Positions 39,001-51,000 of a DNA stretch of 64,000 nt are shown in pieces. The DNA is from Eopsaltria australis (Eukaryota; Chordata; Aves; Passeriformes; Petroicidae), in the NCBI GenBank assembly GCA_034509425.1, contig JAVTVJ010000962.1, positions 124,001 to 188,000 on the forward strand. Reading direction: 5' to 3'. Under the pieces are notes generated by a model, which was given only the letters and a program-made list of their open reading frames with translations, did not search any database and had not been told where the DNA came from. Both the position numbers and the translations under genes were made by a program. Numbering within the stretch: position 1 is the stretch's first letter; each line of letters starts with the position of its first letter.

Positions 39001-42000
39001 AATGTACACAATAGGTGATGATGTTCTTAACTTTTAAAGGTACATAACTTTGCTTCTAGTCAGATTATTTTCAAGTTGTGATGGTGCTGTTGTGTGACCT
39101 GTTTTGCATGCATAGGCAAAAAAGAAAAAGAAGGAAGAAGCAGCAAATGCCAAATTACTGGAAGCGGAAAAACGAATAAAGGTTAGTTCAGAGTAGCTCC
39201 AAAAACAACAGCTGTGTTACTGTATGTAATGTGTGTTGATGTATAAAAGCGATACATTTGGGAGGCTATTCATTGTTAATGAAACAACAATAATGAACTG
39301 TATGTATGATTATAAAAAGGCATGAAGCATATGCAGAGGAGTTTGTGTATGTGTTACATACACAAATAGATGCAAACTACTTTATGTGCCATTACCATGA
39401 GTTATGCTTACATGACACCTGGTTTGCACAACAAAATGTTCACTCAGTAACATTATTCACAATATTTTTTTTAAGCACACTGTATTAAAAACTATGTTGT
39501 TTCTCAGCAAGCATAGTCTTTTCTAGGCTCTAATGTATGCAAGACTACAGAACTCTCTTACGACTACTGGAAAATACAGTGTGTGTATATATATATAAAT
39601 CCTTCCGTTGCTGCTTCGGCATTCTAGGTGTGTTCTAACATGGAACTTCCAACTCACCAGACTTACTGTCATGTATGCTGGGTATACTTCTCTGTAAGAT
39701 AGAATTTAGCTCAAATGTGCTTTTCTAGTGTGGCAGAACTGTGCAATTTGGTAAGTAAATTTTGATTGATGTTTTAAATACATTTTTGTTCCTCTGTTGA
39801 AGGAAAAAGAGATGAGAAGGCAGCAGGCTGTTCTTCTGAAGCACCAGGTTGGTATAAGTTTGGTTGACCAAACAGACAATGCCAGTTGTGAGCTGCTACT
39901 TTCAGTTGTATGGGCGGGGAGGGTGGAATCCTCAAAATATGCACTTTTTAAACTTCTGGGTTTGATTCCTACACAGATTTTCTTTCGCCTTACGATTTTT
40001 TGCTTTGCTTTGGTGTTGGGGTCTTTTGGGGGATTATAAAGTGGTTTTATGACTTTGTGATTTCTGTTTCATAATGTTGTGCCAACTCTTTCTACCAGGA
40101 GTTGGAGAGGCATAGACTAGATATGGTATGGGTATGTTTATTTTTGTACATCTAACACCGCATTGTGATTTGGTTGTGATATGGTTGTCATAGCAATGCA
40201 TAAAATGTAGCACTGGCTGCTGTCATATTACATACTGCTGCATGGCTTTACAGCACAGTGCATTGCATACATCTGCTTGTCTTGTCTGTTAAGGAAAAAA
40301 AGACATGTCTTGAACATGTGTATAAATTGAATGTGGCAATAACTAAATGTGGTTTTTAACCAGGGATCTGTGTTGCTGATGTCCCAGTAAAAATTTGACT
40401 AGTATATAAAATCGGGGATTATGCAAAATAAATAGGTAGTCACTTGGATGATTTTTGCAAGCCTTGTCCCATTCACTAGGAATGAATCCACACATTTGAA
40501 ATACAATTTGAATTAATCTGTTTTAGAAATCAGGGTGATGTCTTCCCCTTGTAAGATACTGAGGAAGTTAGCTTTCAGTTGGTGGTAAATGCATAATAAG
40601 TATGCAATGAAATACTAAAATATAATCCTAGCCTCACCGAATTAGGTGATAAAGTTCCTATAGCCTTTACTGGGGCCTACATTTGCTGTACAGCTGTTAA
40701 GGCAAAACTCCTGTACTTAGTGCCCTAGAATATTGCTCCTTAATGCGTTTGAAGCTACTGACATAATTTACTGAGGGACAGGCATCAGTAAATGCAAGTG
40801 TTGTTGTGTACGTATATGCACCACCACTGGCTTGATTGAAACTGATCTAGAGCTGCTAAAATTAATCATGTTAATTTATTGCTTGGTTACAAAAATGTTA
40901 ATATTTGCAATGTTTGAAAAAGACCAGTTTAAAATTTTTTCTGAATTGGCTATTGAAGAAGTAAATTGCAAGTTCCATCACAGCAGATGTAAGGTAACTG
41001 ACCTGTTCCAGCCAACCATTATGCTTTTTGTTCTGCCAGCTTTATGAAGGAGCATCACAACTGACCATAAGTAAATCTGTATGCTTCTTTTTTACACTGT
41101 CTCCATGTTCATTGCTTTACCTTTTTGCTTTTGATTGTTCTTGTATTTGCTTTCTAAACCTGAACTAAAACATGCACAGACTTGGCCATTCTTGTCCTAT
41201 ATTTAGTATTTACTGTGACTTGTCTATTAATGCTAAATTTGTTACTTGGCTTTTTTACTGATTTGAAAATGTGGTTTAGTTTTGCTCTAATGTTACCTGG
41301 TTCAATAGGAGCGAGAACGGAGAAGACAGCATATAATGCTTATGAAAGCCATGGAAGCACGTAAAAAAGCAGAAGTGAGTATTAACCTCTGGAATTTCAA
41401 AGTTTTCATGGTTTCATTCTGCACTCATCTGTAGAAGAGCAGTGTCTTTGTACTTAGTCATCTTTCTGAAATTGTACTTCAAAGAATTTTTCAGTGCAAA
41501 CATACTTGAAACCCGTGTCTGTCTGGACAGGAGAGAAAAAAGTGAAACTTAGATCGCTCTACAAATTCAGTGATTTTGTTGTAGTTTTCCTCTCCCCTTT
41601 GCTTTAATACAGGTTCTTTAATTGATGTGGTGGTTATTAAGGTTACAGAAACAATGCTTTTCAAATCCTTAGATTGTCCCTTTGGAAGTTTAATATGTGG
41701 GGTTTATTTTTTTCCCTTTTAATTCTCTTAAGGAAAAAGAGCGGCTAAAGCAAGAGAAACGTGATGAAAAAAGATTAAATAAAGAACGTAAACTGGAACA
41801 GCGAAGATTGGAATTAGAAATGGCAAAGGAGCTAAAGAAACCTAATGAAGATATGTGCTTAGCAGACCAGAAGGTAGTCACAGCAACATAGACCTACTTT
41901 CTTGCTTCTTGTTTGTGTATTTTACAATTCTGTCAATAACTTTTCTAGCAGCCACACTCAAAGCATTCAAGTTTTCATTGAGGTAATTAGAGAAATAGTT

Positions 42001-45000
42001 GAAATATATACAAATACAAGATACTAGAACACTACACAGTAGAGTATGTTTAGTTAATTAAATGCTTTTTGGTTAAAAGAGGCCTGCTTCCCAAAAAGCA
42101 TGATTGCTTCAAGGAAATTCTTTACTCAAATTATTTTTACATCAGGAGTATGCATCATGTCTCAGTACACAGGCACTAGATAGTCATCTAGAGAACTCTT
42201 ACAAGCTGTTTCTCAAAAAAAATTACTCTCCCAGTCTTCCAAGTTCTTACTTCTTGTCCGTAAGGACTTGACAAAGCTTAGGTTCAAAGTTTCTGTTCCA
42301 GAGAAATCCCTTCCGTTTTTCCCCTTAATAATTTTACACGACGTTTTGCAGCAATTTGGCTCAGAACAGATCCTGACAGTGTTTCCTGGCCAAAATGGAA
42401 GTATTCCTTAATCTCTTGCCTCCTATAATTTGTGAAAAGTTAAACGTGTTTCAACATTGAATGGACAAGGGATGTGGGTTCCCTATTGCCTGTACCTTCC
42501 AGCATTGTCATGCTGTCAGAAGGAATTGTCAGTCAATTTTCCCAGCTGGTATCAAAAAATTTTCTATTGAAATACACTACTGAATCTTTCACTTTTTTTC
42601 TTTGCTTTCCAGCCTTTCCCAGAGCTGCCTCGCATTCCAGGCCTTGTTCTTGATGGAAGCACGTTTTCGGATTGTCTCATGGTAGTGCAGTTCCTACGCA
42701 ACTTTGGTAAAGTTCTTGGCTTTGATGTGACCGTAGATGTTCCCTCCCTGAGTGTTCTTCAAGAGGGTTTGCTCAACATAGGGGACAGCATGGGAGAAGT
42801 ACAGGACTTGCTTGTGAAACTCGTCTCTGCAGCTGTGTGTGATCCTGGACTTGGTACAGGATACAAGGTAAAAAGAAAAAAACCCATAGTAAACATCCTG
42901 TGTATATGAATGTGTTCTTCATAATGCGTCTCTGACACCTTTCTCATATGGATTTCCATTCTCTTTCCTAATTCTTTTCTTCAGTGTCACAGTTCTAATA
43001 TTACTCCAAAACTTTGTGTCCCATCAGCCTTCACATTTTCCAGACGTGATCGATTTCTGTGCATTTTCTCTACACACAAACACACATCCAATTTTTATTT
43101 GGACCTTTTGTTGGGCACTGTCACATCTGTGGCCATGTCTTTTAACTCCTTTCTGTCCATTCCTTTGCATTCTTATTCTCATGTTACTTTCTCAGTGAAT
43201 CTTGCAATTTCTTTCCCTAAGATCTGCTGTCTAGGTCACTTCATCAAAACCCCAATTCATTCATGACTCTTTCTTACTGCCCTTCTTTTTCAAGCCAATA
43301 CAGCTTTCTTCCACTCTAGAGTTCTTCATAGCATCATTGTACAGAGCAGTATTCATCAATTTTCAGTTGGACCATGCCTTTTTACATGCAATCCATTTAA
43401 TTATTATTACTATTATCTCTGTTTATAAAAACTTAGAGGTGAAGACATTCTAATTTGTTACTGTATTTAAGATTTATGTCTGAATAATTTCAGAGAATAA
43501 TCGTGTTTGAAGTCCTTATGTAAAAATGCAAACAAACCTATACCATCTTCTATAAACAATAATATCGCCTACAAAGGAAAACAGTGTTTTTTAAACATGA
43601 TTGTTTGAAATGTCTTTGTTCTTTTTAGGCTAAAACTATTCTTGGGGAACACTTACTGAATGTTGGTATCAATCGAGATAACGTGTCTGAGATTCTGCAG
43701 ATTTTCATGGAGGCTCACTGTGGGCAAACAGAGCTGACAGAGAGCTTGAAGACAAAAGCTTTTCAGGCACATTCTCCAGCTCAGAAAGCATCAGTACTTG
43801 CTTTTCTGGTCAATGAGTTAGCATGCAGCAAAAGTGTAGTAAGGTAAGATTTTTCCCAAACAGGTTTATAAAAATAAAATTATAAAGATGGTGTAGTTCA
43901 GAAATACTGTGTATCCACTGTATTCTGTTACAGAAGGACTACTGATGTTCTTATAATGAAAGCTGAAATTGGTTGAGTTACTGCTTCTTACCTTTATGTG
44001 TTGTTGATATGATGGAAGAATAGAACTTTTGCATGTTTGCTCTGTAATTTTGTTTTCAAAGGTTGAACCAAAATTTCTCTAGCAGTTTTTGGAATAAAAG
44101 ATGAAGTTGATTACAAAGAAATGTACTAAGTATTCTAGGGAATAATTTAGAAGAGTTGTTTGAGGCTTCTGCGGTACCCTGTTCCCCCTTTTTTCCTTTT
44201 GTTTCTGAAGATGTTTGTTGTCCAAATACTTTAGTAGGGTTATAAGGTGAGGTGGCATGCTTGATGTGTCATTGTAGTAAGTCAAGAAAGTGGATGTTGC
44301 ATTTGTGGTCAGTAGTGTACAGCATTTCATAATTTTAAATCCCCCCTGTGTTCAACAACTTGTCAAAACCCAGCAACATGCAGTAAAAAGTTAGGAAATG
44401 CCAGTTTCTGGGATGCCTATTCTTCCGCAGACTGACTTTCTGTGGTAAAGTCTTTCATCACCTTAATTGAGTGCTGCTTTGTTTCCTGGTGTATACACTG
44501 TGCTGCAAAAGTTAGTCAGGGTCATGTAAGGCAAGAATGGAAGAGATGCTTCAGGTTTTCCAAAGCTGAAAATAGCAGAAGTGAACAAGTGCTGTGCAAG
44601 TGCTGTGCATCGACTGCGCAAGGAAGTTCATGTGTATCAATCAAATTCATCAAAGAAAGAAACTTATGCAGATGACTGTTAAGTCCTATTTGTAGAAACG
44701 ATGACTCAGAACTTGAGTTTCTATATTTTGATTGTAGAAACAACTATAATCTGCTGAATTGTTGAGGCTGGGATGTCTCGGAAGTGGACACGCAGACGGT
44801 GACTGTGCTGAAGCCCTTTTTTTAGTTCTTCAGTTTCTGTAGTGAAAAGTGAAGGTTGGATTGTAGGTCCCAGGGATCCTAGGCAGAATACCTCAGATAT
44901 ACCAGTGGTAACTGTTTTCTCAGCACAGGGCTACGTGCTTTGTGGCAAAGACATTTGGAGGCTTGACACTGAGCTAGAACAAAGAAAAGAAATGTTTATT

Positions 45001-48000
45001 GCTGTGCTTCTTGAGGAGAGAAAGCTGAGGTGATGCTGTGGCTAAAGACTGACATAGGTACAGCAGTGTGCTACATTGGCATTCCTAGTACTGTGATTTC
45101 CTAGCCTTAAAATTATTTATTTTGAATTTTAATGATTTCTCCAAGACAGTTATTTTAGGGAAAAGTGTCTATGCATGAGTTTCTGTCATCAGACAGATAC
45201 GTAAGTTCAAATTTAATGGATTATTTTCATCTTTGACAGTGAAATTGATAAAAACATTGATTATATGTCAAACTTAAGGAGAGATAAATGGATGGTTGAA
45301 GGCAAACTTCGAAAGTAAGTTTCATTTCCTTAAATATTAAATATATTGCTTTTTTGCCTTTGTTAATGTATGCTGCTATATAGAGAGTTGGTTTTAAGCA
45401 CAAAATCATCTGATGAAGTCACAGGTTTACCAAGAAATTAGTAATCAAAGTGCTTAATTAAGACAGATGTGGATTTAGAATATTGCAACACCAGTCTTTT
45501 ACAGTCTATTAAAGATGCATGAGATTCAGAGGGTTAGTGTCGCTCAGAATTGGAGCAAAGTCATGTCTATTTTGTATTCTTTGGAGGAAACTAAAAACTT
45601 TTTAATTGGAATATTAAAGGAGCCGTAAAATTGCTATTGACATAATCAAAGTTTATTTGGACCTACCATAATTCCCAGTGTTCATTCTGAATGGTGTTTT
45701 AAGATGTGATTTTCATACAACAATTGCCAATTGAATTTTGCTAATTTATGTTATCTTAGTGTTTCTCATCTGTCAATGTCACATTGTTCCCTATAGCTAG
45801 AGATCATATGTAGAATGCAAGCTTTGAGATATTTTTTGTATTTCTGTTTAAGGTAAAATTGGAACTTCTTAAGGGTTGTCAGTTTCATATTCACTGTTCT
45901 CCCATCCTACAAGACAAAATTCCATACAGCAAGCACACTGGCTCCAACTATCAGGAAGCTGGATGGCATAAAGTTAATGAATCACAGGGGGTAAAAATGC
46001 ATAGCCAGAGTCTGCTTTTTTTTTCCTGTGTCATCTTTACCTCTTGCTAGGAATGGTAAATCCTTTCTTACTCCTTGCTTTAGGTACTTTTGTTTCTAAT
46101 CTTATGTCTCCATTTTTTCCCTTTAATGTATCTCAGAAGGAAGAAGGAAAGAAGTAAAGAAGAAGGACAAGAGGGAGGTAGAGGAAAAAATCAGACCAAT
46201 AAAAAGAAATTTTCTACTAATACTGCAAATCCCAGTCTGCTCAGAGTTAATGTATTTTAACCTTTAGGATAACCCAGATACTTTTTTCCGTCTTCATCTG
46301 TATCCTGTCTATGGGATATAGTTTAAGATGTGTTTTTGAAGTTCTGATGTAGCCAACTTACCATTAGCGAAATGGGACCCTTCCCTGTCCTTGTCTTCTT
46401 AGGGCCTGCTTAGTCTTTCTCTCCCTCCATCAAACTGTAAGTACTTGTAGATGTAGGATCTTCCCTTTTCCTTATAATCTCTCATTTCTTCCCTTTCAAG
46501 TAGTGAGCGTCATACCCTGAAGTCCCAGCTCCTCCTCCTTGCTACGATCATGTCTCCATTTCTTGGTTTTTTCCCCTTGTGTGTGGATTTCAGGTTCCAG
46601 TAGTGCTCTCCCTATTTTTGAGTGCAAGTATTGCAGCAGAGCTCAGAAATGTTGCTCTTCTGCTTCTTTGAATTCACTGGGCTTGATTAATCTCTCTCAT
46701 CTTTGATTCAAAATTTTTGAATTTTCCACTGTTTTTCTGATGAACTCCAAGAAGGTTCTAGAAGAGCCTTCTTCAATCAATTTTAAACAATGTTTTCTTC
46801 TTTATTGTGTCAATAGTGTTTTCCAGAAATGCTTACAACTGTTCTGGGGCTTCTCTGAGAAGAAATCTGTACACTTAAGTCTTTTTTTTGCTATCTTTTT
46901 CTGCTTCAAGACTTAATTCTTACATATTATCTTCCCCATCCATTCACATTTTGGTCTGATTTTTAAGCATTCCAGTCCCAAACAGTTTTGCATGGGAATA
47001 CCTGGTTAGTCGAGTACTCGCTGTGTGATCAGCAGCTGTGGCCTCTTTTAATATTCTATCTGCATCACATGTGTTCGATGAGGGATTTTTTTGTGCTTAT
47101 TTTCTCATTTTTTAATGACATAAGCTTCTCAGCTGGGGAGCAGGGCAAAAATAAGTACAAAAGCCTGTGCTTGACAGATACAACTAAGCAACAGTAAAAT
47201 TCCAGGTTGGAAAACTGAACCATTGTGTTTTGTTTTAAGGGATGCTTTCCCTCTCACCCCTCTCCCCACTCTTCCCTCCTCTTCTCCTCCTTCCCTCAAG
47301 GATCTTAGTAAGTGTAATATATATGGTTGGAAATTGAGTTGTGAACGGCCTGGACTGTTTCTGCTTAGCTAATGGTCAATGAGAGGTTGCATCTAATTCC
47401 TTCTCTATCACATTTCGATGTGAATCTTGCTTCTAGTCTCTTTTTTATAAAGGCACCTATCATACGATCTAGTCATCTTTCTTTGTGCTTTCTGTGTGAC
47501 AGCTGTGATCAGACTGTCTCATCTGAGATGATTCTGTGATTTTTTTTTTTAACCAGATAATCAAAGTCTCAGCATCTGCTTTTCCATTACATGTCTTCTC
47601 TTTGGCATCTCTTTTGTAGCCAGATCAACATAAAACAAAATAAAAATGAAGTACAGCTTCTTAAAGAATTAGGTAATAATTTAGTTTTTTACAAGATTTG
47701 AAATAAGTTTCTCACTGCAACAGTGTTCTTTTAACATGCGGTGTTAAGGTATGCTCCGTGTAAGTTAATTTCTGTTGTATGAAACCATTTCAACTCTAAA
47801 TGATGACAGTTTAAGAAAAGCAGCGTTACTAAGGGGAGAAATTACACCCTGATTTTGGGTAGGAGATGCTAATGCTGATTTGCCAACCTTTCATTTTTTG
47901 AGACGCAAGATGAAGTATGTTAAAAGTGTATTAGAAGTACAATGTTCAGAATTTTTTTGCCTTGGTACTACCTAATACTTATGTGCAAAAATTACGGGGA

Positions 48001-51000
48001 AGGCATGAAAACTAAGTCAGAAGGTGAATTTTCCTTCTGTGATCTAGTAAACATTATAGATCAGATTAGAGCAGGCTTAAGTCAGTCATCTGGTTCTTTG
48101 ATGGGCCACCCACTCTTTTTATAGGCCAGTAGACTTAGTAATTTTCTCAGCAGTTGCAGATGCAGGTTTGGTCCATACCTGAAAGTGAGAAAGACAAAAC
48201 AGTTTCCTAAGTGAGGATTTTCTTCTCTCAGTGAGCCAGATGTGAAGGTAGCAACAGAAAAATCATGCTGCTTCTTGAAATAACTGAACACTTTTAAAGT
48301 TACGCTGGCATTGATTTCTGCCTCTGCACTACTTTGAGTAGGGACTGCTGCCTTCTTATGCTTGTGATGCTACCAAAAGAGAGCATCCTTGGTTCATTTG
48401 TATCCTTGATAATTTGCCATGTCGTGCAAGCTTCCTTTAATGCTTGACAACATTACTTCTTTATTTTTGCTTCCAGCAAAAGTAGCCTTTTTTATTTCTT
48501 CTCATTCCCTTTAGGTATGTGAAGGAGGTGTTGGCAGGTCACTGAACGTTCACTTGCCGGCTTTATCACTGAATTGTCTTCAACATTATCTTAGTGGAAA
48601 TTGTCTCTAAAATAGTCCAGCACTGCAGCAGTCAATCCAGTCATTGACTAGTGATGTTGGTAGTTAATTCCTGTGTATGGGCAGGAATTTCCAGTCCATG
48701 TGAAGAGGCTTGAAGTAATCCTCGTAAAAAGGAAATTTCTTTTCTAAAAAGCTTAATCAATGGCCTGAGTGGTATTGCTGCTGAGACTGATGTGAGACTG
48801 AGGGTTTTTGCACCATACCTGAAAATGCTATTTGCTTCCAAATTCACTGAAAGGCCTGAGATTTTTTTAAAAGATATTTTAAATCACTAAAACAGTTAAA
48901 TATCCACTTGATTTGGGAAAAAAAATAAATGTATAAAAGTTTATAAATTCTCCAGTGGATTAAGCAGTGCACAAAAACCCAGCCCAAAGCAACAGCAACA
49001 ACAAAACCACACCAAAAAACCAAAGCCCAGCAGTTTTCAAGTCCCCTTGATGATTTCTTGGGTAACAGTCTTTTTCTAAAAAAAGTGCTGCTCCCAGTTG
49101 AACAGTGACACCTTCATTTCAGTCTGTGCTGTTGAGAACTGGCTCTGGTTATCAGCATTTTAGAAGGCTGACCCATTTGTCAGTATTCCCTGGAGCCAGT
49201 ACTTGGACAGCGCTCATTGTACTTATAGCCACTTGCTGTATGGAATATTGTTCTGTAGGATGGGAAGAGAGAGGAGTACGACAAGGAAAAATTACGCCCT
49301 GGTAATTGTGTTTGTCGTTACCGTTCTGCTTTTCCCATCCTACCTTCTTCAGTCATCTCTTACAAAATCTTTGTCTTTTCTATACGTTTAAGAATCTCTT
49401 CTAAGTCAGTTGCGTTTTTGGTCTGCGTGATAGTGACTGGTTCAGCCTGGCTATTTACACCTCCTGTGGTTCAGCATGTTTGCCTGCAAGCTCCCTGATA
49501 GGTGGAACTGTAATTTTTGCTGTGTGGAATCTTGTCTTATAGGGGTTTTATAGAAGAAGGAGGTCTACTACAACCCTAATAACTGGTATGTAAGTTTCCC
49601 TTTTCTTTCATAAAAGGAAAAATGACAGTTTGAGTAATCTTTAGTAGTTGAGGTAACTAAAATTCCCCAGAAAAAAAGTGTATCTTTGAATAAAAGGTTC
49701 AACTAAAGGACTAAAGTCAAATAGTACTTAATGTTCATGAAAATCTGAAAAAAAAATAAAACCAACCTCGCCATTGCCATGCAATGAATATAATTTTGTA
49801 CTTCCAAGTGAGGATTTTTGCCTTTTCCTCCCTGCCTCAGACACAGGTATTTTGTCAGCATGTTCTTAAATACATTAAATAAAAGATAAAGAAGTTCAAA
49901 TGGTTCTTCCTTACATGTTGTCTTTCCTGACTTCTCAAAATCCCTCCTGCATTTCATTTTTTCTGAGTAGTTACACAATAAAATTGACCTGGGAGAAACA
50001 AAGTCTTTTCAGAATGGAACCATGATTTGTAAGGGTTTTATAACCTCTGTTTTTCTTGTTGACTAGTGACAATAAATATTGAGAAAATACAGTGTCATGA
50101 TAGATCAGAAGGTCTAATTTAAATCTGAAATGTATGATTTTCTTTCAATCTCATAGGAAGAGAGTTATGTTTCTGCTACAGACATAATTCATCATTTCAC
50201 CCTTTCTCATGTGTTCCAAGGCTTAGAATCATTCATGCCAAGAAAACTGGTAAAAGAGATGCTGCAGGGAACGGGGACGGAGGTGAGGAACCCCATTCCT
50301 TGGAGACACCTGCACCCGGCCGCAAGCGCCGGCGGAAGGGAGGGGACAGTGACTACGATGACGATGATGATGACGACAGCGATGATCAGGCAGATGAGGA
50401 TGATGAGGATGAAGAGGACAAAGACGATAAAAAAGGAAAGAAGGCAGAAGTTTGTGAGGATGAGGTAGGGAATTGTCAGTATAGTGAAACTTTATTTGCC
50501 AATAAGCTGAAACTTGTTTTCCTTCTGTTTTTCTGTAATATGGCACTGTTTCCCCAAAATGTTGCCATAAAAATGAGGGAAGAATAACTTACCTCCAATG
50601 TTCTAAAATTTTTATTAGTTTTTTTTATTTTTTAACTAAAAAACAGAAGAATAAAGTTACATTTAACATTCTCTATTTTGAAACTTCAGTGATCTTCCTA
50701 TGTAATTTTTTCACAACTTCTTCCAGGTAGTCACTGCCTGACTGTATTTGATCACAAGATGATAAATTTCATTCATCAGTGTCAGAAACAATACAGGAAG
50801 GATCACTGAAAGATTTTTAGCTTGTTGAGCTGATTTTTGATGGAAATGCACAGGTTTCCACTGGATGGAACCTGATACAAAGCATAAGCAATAGAAAATT
50901 CCACATTTTAAAGCATTTGATGCTGCACTGGGTGTTTTCTGTTTGCCAGAAAATGATCCATTCCTGCAAGGTTCAAAGATTGCTTGAACTGTGCATGTAA

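Noticed and set aside
47620..47672. Exon-like segment in intron 22 (acceptor cttttgtag, open frame, donor ggtaat)
   Set aside because: At 53 nt it would break the frame into exon 23, and the peptide (QINIKQNKNEVQLL) has no counterpart in BAZ2B as I know it.
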